Shown here piece after piece: positions 9,277-18,246 of a stretch of DNA of 64,000 nucleotides (position 1 is its first letter; every line of letters starts with the position of its first letter). A program made the translations under genes and the position numbers. Under the pieces are notes generated by a model. That model was given only the letters and a program-made list of their open reading frames with translations, was not told the DNA's origin and searched no databases. This DNA is from Kocuria dechangensis. GTDB lineage: Bacteria > Actinomycetota > Actinomycetes > Actinomycetales > Micrococcaceae. The stretch is from contig NZ_BMEQ01000004.1 in the NCBI RefSeq assembly GCF_014636775.1, positions 62,001 through 126,000 on the forward strand, written 5' to 3'.

Positions 9277-10025
9277 CGCAGCACCTCCGCGACCTCGTCG
9301 CTGCGGATCCGGCGGCCGGTGTAGAAGGGGGTCTCCTCGCGCACGTGCAGCCGGGCCTCGGTGTTGCGGAAGTGGCGCATGACGTCCACGAGGTCCACGA
9401 GCTCCGGGGCCTCCAGGGCCAGCAGCCACTCGAAGTCGTTGAGGCCGAAGCAGGCGATGGTGTTGGCGAGCACCTGCGGGAAGTCCCGGGCCTTCATGCC
9501 GTGGTTGCGCAGCATCTCGCTGCGCCGCTCGGCGTTCATGTAGTACCACTCGTAGGAGCGCACGAACGGGTAGACGCACACCCACTGCTCCGGGGCGACC
9601 CCGCGGGCGAAGGACGGCGAGTGGTTGGCGGTGAACTCGGCCTCGCGGTGCACGCCCATGGCGTTCCAGACCTGCCGGGTGCCGGAGAGCAGGTCCGTGC
9701 GGCGCAGCCGCCGGACGGCGGCCTGCAGGGCCTGCGCGTCGGGGCCGTGCAGCCACGTGAGGACGTCGGCGTCCTCACGCATGCCGGAGACGTCGTAGGC
9801 GCCGCGCAGGGTCACGCCCTCGGCGGCCAGCTGCTCGACGACGGCGTCGAACTCGGCCGCGGCCGCGGCGTCGTCGCCGGCCGTCCGGGCCTCGGCCCCG
9901 CCGGCGGGACGGGCGAAGACGCTCCAGACGGCCCAGTGCAGCCGGTCCTCGCCGGCGCCCTCGGAGTGCTCGGGGCGGGGGTCGGGGCGTCCCTGGGATG
10001 CGTGCGGTGCGGTGTGCTGGGACAC
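9273..10025 (-). CDS. hemQ: Coproheme decarboxylase (HemQ/ChdC, chlorite-dismutase-like)
   Basis: A 250-residue protein that oxidatively decarboxylates coproheme to heme b, the last step of this pathway. Family marks are AEFTANHSPSFARG, the segment YPFVRSYEWYYMNAERRSEMLRNHG, which carries the conserved tyrosine region and the probable proximal heme histidine, and CFGLNDFEWLLALE. Its presence beside cpfC identifies the route as coproporphyrin-dependent rather than protoporphyrin-dependent. The GTG start at 10025 is preceded by CGAAAGGACT and lies 3 bases after the hemY stop. Confidence 0.96.
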   Translation of the reverse strand: MSQHTAPHASQGRPDPRPEHSEGAGEDRLHWAVWSVFARPAGGAEARTAGDDAAAAAEFDAVVEQLAAEGVTLRGAYDVSGMREDADVLTWLHGPDAQALQAAVRRLRRTDLLSGTRQVWNAMGVHREAEFTANHSPSFARGVAPEQWVCVYPFVRSYEWYYMNAERRSEMLRNHGMKARDFPQVLANTIACFGLNDFEWLLALEAPELVDLVDVMRHFRNTEARLHVREETPFYTGRRIRSDEVAEVLR

Positions 10026-10028
10026 TGC

Positions 10029-11618
10029 TCAGTCCTTTCGTCGGGGTGCGGTCGTGGGCGGCGTCGGTGGGGCCGTGGTGGGGGCCGCGGGTGACGCCGC
10101 GGAGTCCGTGGAGGAGTCCGGGGCGGGTCTCGGGGCGGGCACGCCGGCGCGGTCCAGCAGCCCCTGCACCTGCGCGCGGGTGTCGCCGACGACGGAGGCG
10201 AGGCCGGTGCCGGCCAGCCAGGCGCCGACGGCGACGACGCCGGGGAGCTCGCCGAGGGCGCCGCGGAACTCCGAGACCCGCCGGGCGTGCCCGACGCCGG
10301 CGCGGGGCAGCGCGGAGCGCCAGCGCACGATGTCGGCGGCCACGAGCTGCTCCGGGCGCAGCGTGAGGCCCATGAGGGTCGAGGCGTCGGAGAGGGCGAG
10401 GCGGATGAGCTGGTCGTCGGGCAGGGACACCTCGGGGGGCACCGCCGCGGCGTCGGACTGGGCCCGGCCGTAGGACAGGCGCAGGACGTGCCGGCCGTGG
10501 CCGGCGGCCTCGCGGATCCACTCCCACTTGGCGGTCGCGTGGGTGAGGGCCTTGGCGCGGACGCCGCGGGCCTCCTCGCTCACGAGCAGGCCCGTGCCGC
10601 GGGGCGCGCCGTCGAGCCGGTGGTCGTCCACGACGAGGGTGGCCAGGGCGACCTGGGGACCGGGCTCCGGGACGAAGCGCTGCAGCTCCTGCCGGTGGCT
10701 CGAGAGCAGGCGCACCGCGGTGGCCCCGTCGGTGGCCACGACGAGCAGCTCGCCGCGCGCCACGGCGGTCTTGTCCCCGTTGCGGGGCTGGCGCTGGATG
10801 ACCATCCAGCCGCGGCGGCGGGGGTCGCGGTCCAGGGCGATGACGTCGTAGCCGGTCACGAGCTTCACGCCGGTGCGCTCGAGGTCGCGCACCAGGGTCT
10901 CGGACAGCGCGTTCATGCCGCCGCGCAGGCCGGCCACGTTGGAGCCGGCGGGCGCGGCGCGGCGCAGCGCCGCCGCGGCGGCGCCGAGGGAGCCGTGCTC
11001 GCGCAGGGCGCGGCGCAGGCCCGGGGCCACGGTGTCCACGTCGAGGTCGTCGGGGTGGGCGGAGTGCACGCCCGCCGTGACGGGCGCGACGAGCCGCTCG
11101 AGCACGCGCTCCCCCATCCGGGCGCGCACGAGCCCGCCCAGGGAGCGCTCGGTCGTGCCGACGAAGGCGGGCAGCCGGCGGTCCATGGCGGCGCGCAGCA
11201 CCCCGGCCCGGCCGAGGGTCGCCCGGAGGCGGGGGGCGGTGGGATCGGCGGGGATGCCGAGCACCCCGGAGTTCGGCGCGGGCACGGCCCCCTCGGGCAG
11301 GTACAGCCACGAGCCCGCCCGGTTCGGCTGCACGACGCGGTCCGCCAGCCCGAGCTCCGCCAGGAGGTCGGGCACGGCGCGGGAGCGGGTGGCGAAGGAC
11401 TCGGCGCCGGAGTCGAGCACCAGGCCCGCGACGCGGTGGGCGCCGACGGCGCCGCCGAGGTGGTCCTGGGCCTCGACCAGCGTGACCTTCAGCCCGCGGG
11501 CCGCGAGGTCGCGGGCGGCCACGAGGCCGGCGATGCCGCCGCCGACCACGAGCGCCGAGCGCGGGGGCCGGGAGGGGCCGGACCCGGAGGAGCCGGGTCC
11601 GGCGGGGTCGGGGCTCAC
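10029..11618 (-). CDS. hemY: Coproporphyrinogen III oxidase (HemY/CgoX type flavoprotein)
   Basis: A 529-residue FAD-dependent amine-oxidase-fold enzyme that oxidises coproporphyrinogen III to coproporphyrin III. The dinucleotide motif ALVVGGGIAGLVAARDLA is at about residue 22, followed by LVEAQDHLGGAVGAH and RVAGLVLDSGAESFATR. The C-terminal FAD motif GAWLAGTGLASVVGDTRAQV is intact. The last 35 or so residues are a low-complexity Pro/Thr/Ala tail. GTG at 11618 overlaps the hemE stop by 4 bases. Its neighbours HemQ and CpfC support the coproporphyrinogen substrate over protoporphyrinogen. Confidence 0.95.
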   Translation of the reverse strand: MSPDPAGPGSSGSGPSRPPRSALVVGGGIAGLVAARDLAARGLKVTLVEAQDHLGGAVGAHRVAGLVLDSGAESFATRSRAVPDLLAELGLADRVVQPNRAGSWLYLPEGAVPAPNSGVLGIPADPTAPRLRATLGRAGVLRAAMDRRLPAFVGTTERSLGGLVRARMGERVLERLVAPVTAGVHSAHPDDLDVDTVAPGLRRALREHGSLGAAAAALRRAAPAGSNVAGLRGGMNALSETLVRDLERTGVKLVTGYDVIALDRDPRRRGWMVIQRQPRNGDKTAVARGELLVVATDGATAVRLLSSHRQELQRFVPEPGPQVALATLVVDDHRLDGAPRGTGLLVSEEARGVRAKALTHATAKWEWIREAAGHGRHVLRLSYGRAQSDAAAVPPEVSLPDDQLIRLALSDASTLMGLTLRPEQLVAADIVRWRSALPRAGVGHARRVSEFRGALGELPGVVAVGAWLAGTGLASVVGDTRAQVQGLLDRAGVPAPRPAPDSSTDSAASPAAPTTAPPTPPTTAPRRKD

Positions 11619-12841
11619 CGGCTCGCCCCCTCCGGCTCGGTGGCGGCGGGGGCGCCCCGGCCGTCGAGCGGCTGGTCGTGGACGAACGCAACGAGGTCGG
11701 TCAGCACCTGCGGGTCGGTGCCCGGGGGCACGCCGTGGCCGAGGTTGACGACGTGGCCGGGCGCCTCGGCCCCGCCGCGCAGGACGTCGCGGACGTGCTC
11801 CGCGAGGACCTCCCACGGGGCGGCCAGCAGGGCCGGGTCGATGTTGCCCTGGAGGACCGTGCGCCCGCCGAGCCGGCGGCTCGCCTCGGCCAGCGGGAGC
11901 CGGTAGTCCACGCCGACGGCGTCGGCGCCGGCGTCGCGCATCGCCGCGAGCAGCTCCCCGGTGCCGGTGCCGAAGTGGATGCGGGGCACGGGCAGGTCCG
12001 CGACGGCGGCCAGCGCGGCCGCCGAGTGCTCGAGGACGTGGTCCTCGTAGTCGGCCAGGGACAGCGAGCCGGCCCAGGAGTCGAACAGCTGCACGGCGGA
12101 GGCCCCGGCCTCGACCTGGGCGCGCAGGAAGGCGCCCGAGGTGCGGGCGGCCCACTCGGCCAGCGCCCGCCAGGCGGCGGGGTCGGCGTGCATCATGGTC
12201 CGCGGCAGCAGGTGGTCCCGCGAGGGGCCGCCCTCGACCATGTACGCGGCCACGGTGAAGGGCGCGCCGGCGAAGCCGATCAGCGGGGTGGCGCCGAGCT
12301 CCGCGACGGTGCGGGCCACGGCCTCCCGGATCGGGTCCAGCGCCGCGTCGTCGAGCTCGGGCAGGGCCGCGACATCCGCGGCGGTGCGCACGGGGCGGTC
12401 CAGGACGGGGCCGCGGCCGGGGACGATGTCGACGCCCACGCCGGCCACGCGCATGGGCACGACGATGTCGGAGAAGAAGATGGCGGCGTCGACGTCGTGC
12501 CGGCGCACGGGCTGGAGGGTGATCTCCGAGGCCATCGCCGGGTCCAGGCACGAGTCGAGCATGGCGGTGCCCGCGCGCAGCGCGCGGTACTCGGGCAGGG
12601 ACCGGCCGGCCTGGCGCATGAACCACACGGGGCGGCGGTCGGGCACCCGCCCGGTGAGGGCCTGCAGCAGGGGCGCGTCGGCGGTGCCCGCCGAGCGCAG
12701 GGGGTGCCCCTCCGGCAGCGCCTCCAGGGAGCCGGTGAGGCGCTCCAGCGCCGACGGGGAGGCGGTGCCGCCGGCGGGGTGCCCGGGGACGGCTGCGGTC
12801 GACGTGTCCGGCGTGCTCGCCGTCTCAGGGGTGGTAGCCAT
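11615..12841 (-). CDS. hemE: Uroporphyrinogen III decarboxylase
   Basis: A 408-residue enzyme that decarboxylates the four acetates of uroporphyrinogen III to give coproporphyrinogen III. PVWFMRQAGRSLPEYR carries the substrate-binding arginine region, and FFSDIVVPMRVAGVGV and QGNIDPALLAAP are typical. It has a Thr/Ala/Pro-rich N-terminal extension of about 45 residues. It heads the leftward heme operon; ATG at 12841 has GGAG about 6 bases upstream. Starting the operon at hemE and ending it at hemL means the early-pathway enzymes are translated last. Confidence 0.97.
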   Translation of the reverse strand: MATTPETASTPDTSTAAVPGHPAGGTASPSALERLTGSLEALPEGHPLRSAGTADAPLLQALTGRVPDRRPVWFMRQAGRSLPEYRALRAGTAMLDSCLDPAMASEITLQPVRRHDVDAAIFFSDIVVPMRVAGVGVDIVPGRGPVLDRPVRTAADVAALPELDDAALDPIREAVARTVAELGATPLIGFAGAPFTVAAYMVEGGPSRDHLLPRTMMHADPAAWRALAEWAARTSGAFLRAQVEAGASAVQLFDSWAGSLSLADYEDHVLEHSAAALAAVADLPVPRIHFGTGTGELLAAMRDAGADAVGVDYRLPLAEASRRLGGRTVLQGNIDPALLAAPWEVLAEHVRDVLRGGAEAPGHVVNLGHGVPPGTDPQVLTDLVAFVHDQPLDGRGAPAATEPEGASR

Positions 12842-12965
12842 AGTGGCTCCATTGTGCCAAGGAACACCGACACGGTTTACTGACGCAGCGTCAGCACCCG
12901 GTCGCCGCGGCGGGTCCGCGTCACGGGGGCGAGGATTTCTCGTGACCGTCTAGTATGAATGGACT
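12842..12965. promoter_or_regulatory. Divergent hemE / hemA promoter region with a palindrome
   Basis: A 124-base intergenic stretch. TAGTAT at 12951-12956 is a good -10 for hemA and gives at most a few bases of leader. CTGACGCAGCGTCAG at 12880-12894 is a 7-bp perfect dyad with a single central base, about 40 bases upstream of the hemE start, a plausible operator for the heme operon. Which protein binds it is unknown. Confidence 0.6.
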
Positions 12966-14294
12966 GTGGTCCTCTTCGCACTCGTCGCATCCCATCAGAA
13001 CGTCGATCTGAACACCGTTGCTCGGCTGAGCACCGGTGCGCTCGGGCTGTCCGAGGACCTGGTCCGCGCCGGACGGCTCCAGGGCGCCGTGACCCTCTCG
13101 ACGTGCAACCGGCTGGAGCTCTACGGCGAGCTCGCGCCGGGGCCCGGCACGCCGCCGGGCGCCGCCCTCGAGCAGGTCCACGCGGACCTGGCCGAGCAGA
13201 TCGGCGCCCGCTCCGGCCTCGACCCCGAGTACGTCGCCGACCTGCTGGTGCCCTTCGCCGACTCGGACGCGGCCCACCACCTGTTCACGGTCGTCTCCGG
13301 CCTGGAGTCCGCGGTCGTCGGCGAGCGCGAGATCACCGGGCAGGTCCGCCGGGCCGTCAACGAGGCCCAGCAGAAGGGCACGACCTCCGGCAACCTGGTC
13401 CGGCTCTTCGAGGCCGCCGCCCGGACCGCCCGGAAGGTCGGCACCCAGACCGCGCTCGGCGAGCGCGGCCGCTCGATCGTCTCGGTGGCCCTCGACCTCG
13501 CCGACGACGTCACCACCGGCACCTGGCCCTCGCGCCGCGCCCTCGTCTTCGGCACCGGCGCCTACGCCGGGGCGACGATGGCGGCCCTGCGCGACCGCGG
13601 GTGCGCGGACATCGAGGTCTACTCGTCGTCCGGGCGCGCCGAGCAGTTCACGGAGAACCGCGGCGGCTCGCCCGTCTCCGCCGAGGAGCTGCCCGCCGCC
13701 CTGGAGCGCGCCGACGTGGTCATCGGCTGCAGCGGCGGCTCCGCGCCGATGGGCGCGGGCGCCTTCCCGCCCGGCCAGCGGACCGTCGTCGACCTCGCCC
13801 TGACCCGCGACTTCGACCCCGCCGTGGCGGACCTGCCCGGCGTGGAGCTCATCTCCCTCGAGTCCGTGCGCGTGGCCGCCCCCGACGAGACCCGCGAGTC
13901 CGTGGACGCCGCCACCGGCATCGTGGAGCGCGCCGCCCAGGAGTTCGCCGCGGTCCAGAGCGGCCGGGACATGGACGACGCCATCGTGGCGCTGCGCAAG
14001 CACACGATGGCCGTCCTCGACGCCGAGCTCGAGAAGGTGACCGCCCACCACGGGTGCACCGCCGCGAAGGAGCAGATCGAGCTCGCGATGCGCCGCATGG
14101 TGCGCTCGCTGCTGCACACCCCCACCGTCCGCGCCCGGGAGCTCGCAGCCCAGGGCCGGCAGGACGAGTACATCACCGGCCTCGAGGCCCTCTACGGCAT
14201 CCAGATCCCCCCCTCCCCCGCGGAGCGGCCGGCGGCGCCCCCCGCCGAGCAGCCCACGTCAGACGCCACCCGGCGGCCCCAGGCCGCCGGGTAG
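12966..14294 (+). CDS. hemA: Glutamyl-tRNA reductase
   Basis: A 442-residue enzyme that reduces glutamyl-tRNA to glutamate-1-semialdehyde, the committed step of heme synthesis. The catalytic cysteine lies in LSTCNRLELYGE (Cys47); VVSGLESAVVGEREITGQVRRA is the catalytic-domain helix region and VFGTGAYAGATMAALRDRG the nucleotide-binding loop. The C-terminal 25 or so residues are Pro/Ala-rich. It is divergent from the rest of the pathway, so it can be controlled separately. The GTG start at 12966 lies 9 bases after TAGTAT with no ribosome site, suggesting a leaderless or near-leaderless message. Confidence 0.96.
   Translation: MVLFALVASHQNVDLNTVARLSTGALGLSEDLVRAGRLQGAVTLSTCNRLELYGELAPGPGTPPGAALEQVHADLAEQIGARSGLDPEYVADLLVPFADSDAAHHLFTVVSGLESAVVGEREITGQVRRAVNEAQQKGTTSGNLVRLFEAAARTARKVGTQTALGERGRSIVSVALDLADDVTTGTWPSRRALVFGTGAYAGATMAALRDRGCADIEVYSSSGRAEQFTENRGGSPVSAEELPAALERADVVIGCSGGSAPMGAGAFPPGQRTVVDLALTRDFDPAVADLPGVELISLESVRVAAPDETRESVDAATGIVERAAQEFAAVQSGRDMDDAIVALRKHTMAVLDAELEKVTAHHGCTAAKEQIELAMRRMVRSLLHTPTVRARELAAQGRQDEYITGLEALYGIQIPPSPAERPAAPPAEQPTSDATRRPQAAG
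14268..14292 (+). terminator. Hairpin at the hemA 3' end
   Basis: An 11-bp stem (14268-14278 with 14282-14292) and a 3-base loop, reaching into the hemA stop codon. No T-tract follows. Partial readthrough into the downstream TetR gene is possible. Confidence 0.4.
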
Positions 14295-14344
14295 GGCACC
14301 ACACGCGTGGCCGGCTCCACCGGCCGCAGGAGGAGGAACGCTTC

Positions 14345-14962
14345 ATGACCGAGACCAGGAGGGGCCGCCCCGCGCGACTGCCCCGGGAGGCCCGCCGACG
14401 GCAGCTGCTGGAGACGGCGCTGACCGTGTTCTCCTCCAACGGCTACCACGGTGCGTCGATGGACGACATCGCCGACGCCGCCCAGGTGAGCAAGCCGGTG
14501 CTCTACCAGCACTTCCCCGGCAAGCGGGAGCTCTACCTGGCGCTCGTCGACCACTACCTCCAGGAGCTCTCGTCGTCGCTCGTGTCCGCGCTGCAGGGCA
14601 GCGAGGTCAACCGTGAGCGGGTGGAGTCCATGCTGGACGTCTACTTCGGCTTCGTGGAGTCCCGCCCGGAGGCCCACCGGCTGATCTTCGAGTCCGACCT
14701 CCTCGCGGACCCGGAGGTCGCCGAGCGCTTCGAGGCGTTCCACCTCGCGGTCGCGGACGCGATCGCCGGGGTGCTGGGCCCGAACGCCGGGCTGAGCCAC
14801 CCGCACGCGGTGCTGGTCTCGCGCTCCCTGACCGGCATGGCGCAGACCGCCGCGGTGCACTGGAGCCGCAACCCGGACACGGGCGGGCGGGCCGAGGCGC
14901 AGCGCCAGATCTTCCGTTTAGCTTGGGGCGGAATCTCGATCATCGACGAGGACTGGGAGTAG
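14345..14962 (+). CDS. TetR-family transcriptional regulator
   Basis: A 205-residue repressor-type protein. The N-terminal helix-turn-helix is clear: LLETALTVFSSNGYHGASMD, then IADAAQVSKPVLYQHFPGKRELY. The C-terminal ligand domain is all-helical and not assignable. ATG at 14345 follows GGAGGAGGAACGCTTC. It lies 50 bases after hemA and 68 bases before the DUF3107 gene; a TetR gene beside DUF3107 is a conserved actinobacterial pairing (Rv3208/Rv3208A in M. tuberculosis). A role in heme control is possible from position alone but is not shown. Confidence 0.92.
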   Translation: MTETRRGRPARLPREARRRQLLETALTVFSSNGYHGASMDDIADAAQVSKPVLYQHFPGKRELYLALVDHYLQELSSSLVSALQGSEVNRERVESMLDVYFGFVESRPEAHRLIFESDLLADPEVAERFEAFHLAVADAIAGVLGPNAGLSHPHAVLVSRSLTGMAQTAAVHWSRNPDTGGRAEAQRQIFRLAWGGISIIDEDWE

Positions 14963-15030
14963 GGCCCTCCCTAGACTGACCGGGACGAGACCCACCCGGG
15001 ACGCACGCCGTCCCGCCCCGAGGAGGAACC

Positions 15031-15267
15031 ATGGAAATCAAGATCGGTGTCCAGCACGTCGCCCGCGAGATCGTGGTCGACTCCGCGCTCCAGGCCCAGG
15101 AGGCCGTCGACCGGATCACCGCCGCCGTCTCCTCCGGCGACCCGCTGACCCTCACCGACACCAAGGGCAACGTGACCGTGGTCCCCGCGAACGTCATCGG
15201 CTACGCCTCCGTGGGCGCCGAGCAGAAGCGCACCGTGGGCTTCACACCGTTCGCCAAGCAGGACTAG
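15031..15267 (+). CDS. DUF3107 family small protein
   Basis: A 78-residue protein, MEIKIGVQHVAREIVVDSAL at the start, matching the actinobacterial DUF3107 family (TB9.4-like). Function is unknown. It is predicted soluble, with no signal or membrane segment. ATG at 15031 has GAGGAGGAACC directly upstream, one of the best ribosome sites in the window, so high expression is plausible. It is followed by a short hairpin. Confidence 0.9.
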   Translation: MEIKIGVQHVAREIVVDSALQAQEAVDRITAAVSSGDPLTLTDTKGNVTVVPANVIGYASVGAEQKRTVGFTPFAKQD

Positions 15268-15275
15268 GACCCTCC

Positions 15276-15291
15276 CCGCCGGCCCCGGCGG
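15276..15291 (+). terminator. Short GC hairpin after DUF3107 gene
   Basis: CCGCCGG pairs with CCGGCGG around a two-base centre, 8 bases after the stop codon. There is no T-tract. Confidence 0.4.
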
Positions 15292-15611
15292 AACCCGGCC
15301 CGGCGACCTCGCGGCACCCGCGCGGTCGTCGGGCTACACTGTTAAGCGCACTGGATGACCGGTCGTACCCGCGCTTTCGACGAACGACACACCTCTTCCC
15401 GCCCCCGCTCCCGCGCCCGCGCCCGCCCCACGGCGGCCGCACGCAGGACCGGGCCCGGGCGCCACGACCCGTGGCGCGCCCGGCCGAGGCGGCCCCCGCT
15501 CGCGATCGGCTTCCACCACCGCACGCCCCGCGGCCCGTACTGCCGCCCGGAGGCAGGACCACGGCGTCCCCTCCGCTGAAGCGGGCGTGCCCGAACGAAG
15601 GAACCCGACCC
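15292..15611 (+). promoter_or_regulatory. Promoter and long leader of the RNA helicase gene
   Basis: TACACT at 15335-15340 is a strong -10 candidate, which would start the message near 15347 and leave about 265 bases of untranslated leader before the helicase start. No open frame in the leader looks coding. It contains a perfect 7-bp hairpin (15459-15465 with 15471-15477) and long C-rich tracts. Long structured leaders on cold-induced DEAD-box helicase genes are known to mediate autoregulation in other bacteria; here that is inference. Confidence 0.5.
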
Positions 15612-17378
15612 GTGACCGACCACATCACCGGCACCGCCCCGGACGACGCCCCCGAGCTCGACCCGGCGGCGGAGGACCCCACCGCAACCAGCACCTCCAG
15701 CACCACGATCTCCGCCGACGACGCGCCGGACAGCGCCGCCCTCGGCGCCGAGGCCGAGGTCGTCGTGGAGACCACCGACGAGCCCGAGCCGCTGCCCCAG
15801 GGCTTCGGCGACTTCGGCGTGCGCCAGGACATCGTCGAGGCCCTCGCCGCCGCGGGCATCACCTCCCCCTTCCCCATCCAGGCCATGACCCTGCCCGTGG
15901 CGCTGTCCGGCCAGGACATCATCGGGCAGGCCAAGACCGGCACCGGCAAGACCCTGGGCTTCGGCATCCCCGTCCTCCAGCGCGTCACCGGCCGCGAGGA
16001 CGCCGGGTGGGACAAGCTCAAGAAGCCCGGCGCGCCGCAGGCCCTCATCGTGGTGCCCACCCGCGAGCTCGCCGTGCAGGTGGGCCAGGACCTCTCCGTG
16101 GCCGCCCGGACCCGCAACGCCCGCGTGGCGACCATCTACGGCGGCCGCGCCTACGAGCCCCAGATCGAGGAGCTCCAGCAGGGCGTCGAGGTCGTCGTCG
16201 GCACCCCGGGCCGGCTCATCGACCTCAACCGGCAGCGGCACCTCGACCTCTCGGCCGTGCGCGTCGTGGTCCTCGACGAGGCCGACGAGATGCTGGACCT
16301 CGGCTTCCTGCCCGACGTGGAGAAGCTCCTCTCCGCCGTCCCCGAGGTGCGCCAGACCATGCTCTTCTCGGCGACCATGCCCGGCCCGGTCGTCGCCATG
16401 GCCCGCCGCTACATGACCAAGCCGATGCACATCCGCGCCGCCGCGCCCGACGAGGGGGCGACCAAGCGGGACATCCGCCAGGTGATCTACCGCGCCCACC
16501 ACCTCGACAAGGACGAGGTCGTGGCCCGGATCCTGCAGGCCGAGGGCCGCGGCCGCACGATCATCTTCACGAAGACCAAGCGCGCCGCCGCGAAGCTCTC
16601 CGACGAGCTGATCTCCCGCGGCTTCGCCGCCGCGGCGATCCACGGCGACCTCGGGCAGGGCGCGCGCGAGCAGGCCCTGCGCGCGTTCCGCAACAACAAG
16701 GTCGACGTGCTCGTGGCCACCGACGTCGCCGCCCGCGGCATCGACGTCGAGGACGTCACCCACGTCATCAACTTCCAGTGCCCCGAGGACGAGAAGACCT
16801 ACCTGCACCGCACCGGCCGCACCGGCCGCGCGGGCAACAAGGGCACGGCCGTGACCTTCGTGGACTGGGACGACGTCCCGCGCTGGCGGCTCATCGACAA
16901 GGCCCTGGAGCTCGGCGTGCCGGAGCCGGTGGAGACGTACTCCTCCTCGGAGCACCTCTTCGCGGACCTGAACATCCCCAAGGGCACCAAGGGCCGTCTC
17001 CCCCGGTCCAAGCGCACCCACGCGGGTCTCGACGCCGAGGTGCTCGAGGACCTCGGCGAGCCGGGCGGGCGCAAGGGCGGACCGCGCGGCGGGCGCTCCG
17101 GCGACCGTCCCGGGTCCCGCTCCGGCGGCGAGTCCCGCCGCCGCGACGACCGGCGCGAGGACCGCCGCGAGGACCGCGGCCGGCGCGGTGAGGGCGCGAG
17201 CAGCGCCGCCGCGGAGGGCCCGGCCGGCGGGGAGAGCTCCTCCCGCGCCCCGCGCGAGAAGACCCGCGAGACGTCGGTCGAGCGGACCTCGGAGGGCACC
17301 ACCCGCCGTCGCCGCCGCCGGGGCGGCCGCGGCAACGGTGAGGCCCAGCAGGCGCAGAGCGCTCCCGCCGCCGAGTGA
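15612..17378 (+). CDS. DEAD-box ATP-dependent RNA helicase
   Basis: A 588-residue RNA helicase of the RhlE/DeaD group, likely acting in ribosome assembly or mRNA turnover. Motifs in order: Q-motif region [16 protein letters not shown] (107-114), [19 protein letters not shown] (222-225), SAT (254-256), [11 protein letters not shown] and HRTGRTGR (399-406). The acidic N-terminus of about 60 residues and the Arg/Gly/Ser-rich tail after about residue 480 are low-complexity and probably bind RNA. GTG at 15612 follows GAAGGAACC. The stop overlaps the methyltransferase start by 4 bases. Confidence 0.96.
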   Translation: MTDHITGTAPDDAPELDPAAEDPTATSTSSTTISADDAPDSAALGAEAEVVVETTDEPEPLPQGFGDFGVRQDIVEALAAAGITSPFPIQAMTLPVALSGQDIIGQAKTGTGKTLGFGIPVLQRVTGREDAGWDKLKKPGAPQALIVVPTRELAVQVGQDLSVAARTRNARVATIYGGRAYEPQIEELQQGVEVVVGTPGRLIDLNRQRHLDLSAVRVVVLDEADEMLDLGFLPDVEKLLSAVPEVRQTMLFSATMPGPVVAMARRYMTKPMHIRAAAPDEGATKRDIRQVIYRAHHLDKDEVVARILQAEGRGRTIIFTKTKRAAAKLSDELISRGFAAAAIHGDLGQGAREQALRAFRNNKVDVLVATDVAARGIDVEDVTHVINFQCPEDEKTYLHRTGRTGRAGNKGTAVTFVDWDDVPRWRLIDKALELGVPEPVETYSSSEHLFADLNIPKGTKGRLPRSKRTHAGLDAEVLEDLGEPGGRKGGPRGGRSGDRPGSRSGGESRRRDDRREDRREDRGRRGEGASSAAAEGPAGGESSSRAPREKTRETSVERTSEGTTRRRRRRGGRGNGEAQQAQSAPAAE

Positions 17379-18232
17379 CGTCCTTCGTCTTCGACGCCGA
17401 GGGCCCCGACGCGGTGGTCGCCGCGGAGAACCTGGATCTCCTGCGCCGGCTGCCCGACGGGGCCTTCCGCATGATCTACGTGGACCCGCCCTTCAACACG
17501 GGCCGCACGCAGCGGCGCCGGGAGTCCACCATGACCCCGGTCGCCGCCGGCGAGGGCGACCGGACCGGGTTCGGGGGCCGCTCCTACGAGACCGTGCTGG
17601 GCGCCCTGCGCAGCTACGACGACGCCTTCGCGGACTACTGGGGCTTCCTGGAGCCCCGGCTGCGGGAGGCGTGGCGGGTGCTCGCGGACGACGGGACCCT
17701 CTACCTGCACCTGGACTACCGGGAGGTGCACTACGCCAAGGTCATGCTGGACACGATCTTCGGCCGGGAGTGCTTCCTCAACGAGATCATCTGGGCCTAC
17801 GACTACGGCGGGCGCTCCCGCCGCCGGTGGCCCGCCAAGCACGACAACGTGCTGGTCTACGTCAAGGACCCGGCCCGCTACCTGTTCGACAGCGCCGAGG
17901 TGGACCGGGAGCCCTACATGGCACCGGGCCTGGTGACGCCGGAGAAGGCGGAGCTGGGCAAGCTGCCCACGGACGTGTGGTGGCACACCATCGTCTCCCC
18001 CACCGGCCGGGAGAAGACGGGCTACCCCACCCAGAAGCCGGTGGGGCTGGTGCGGCGCATGGTCGCCGCGAGCTCCGCGCGCGGGGACTGGGTGCTGGAC
18101 TTCTTCGCGGGCTCCGGCACCCTGGGCGCGGCGGCCCGCCAGCTGGGCCGGCGGTTCGTGTGCGTGGACCGCAACCCGGAGGCCGTCGAGGTGATGCGCG
18201 CCCGGCTGCCGGAGGCGGCCGTGTGGGAGTGA
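17375..18232 (+). CDS. Orphan site-specific DNA methyltransferase (beta-class, N6-A or N4-C)
   Basis: A 285-residue AdoMet-dependent amino-methyltransferase. Motif IV DPPFNTG (37-43) comes before motif I DFFAGSGT (242-249), the beta-class order, and GYPTQKP precedes motif I. FLNEIIWAYDYGG and WPAKHDNVLVY are typical of stand-alone methyltransferases of the YhdJ/CcrM type. No restriction enzyme gene is beside it, so it is an orphan. GTG at 17375 overlaps the helicase stop (GTGA), implying coupled translation, which is an unusual partnership. The recognition sequence cannot be read from the protein. Confidence 0.9.
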   Translation: MTSFVFDAEGPDAVVAAENLDLLRRLPDGAFRMIYVDPPFNTGRTQRRRESTMTPVAAGEGDRTGFGGRSYETVLGALRSYDDAFADYWGFLEPRLREAWRVLADDGTLYLHLDYREVHYAKVMLDTIFGRECFLNEIIWAYDYGGRSRRRWPAKHDNVLVYVKDPARYLFDSAEVDREPYMAPGLVTPEKAELGKLPTDVWWHTIVSPTGREKTGYPTQKPVGLVRRMVAASSARGDWVLDFFAGSGTLGAAARQLGRRFVCVDRNPEAVEVMRARLPEAAVWE

Positions 18233-18246
18233 CCGCGAGGACGTGA

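Noticed and set aside
15292-15611. A 74-codon open frame in the helicase leader as a real gene
   Set aside because: It has no ribosome site and an Arg/Pro-rich composition matching the local GC content, with no family resemblance.
15342-17021. 559-codon leftward open frame over the RNA helicase
   Set aside because: Shadow frame: it lies opposite conserved DEAD-box motifs and has no family similarity of its own.
17375-18232. Methyltransferase considered as half of a restriction-modification system
   Set aside because: Neighbours are an RNA helicase and a terminator followed by a symporter; there is no nuclease gene and no sign of transfer.
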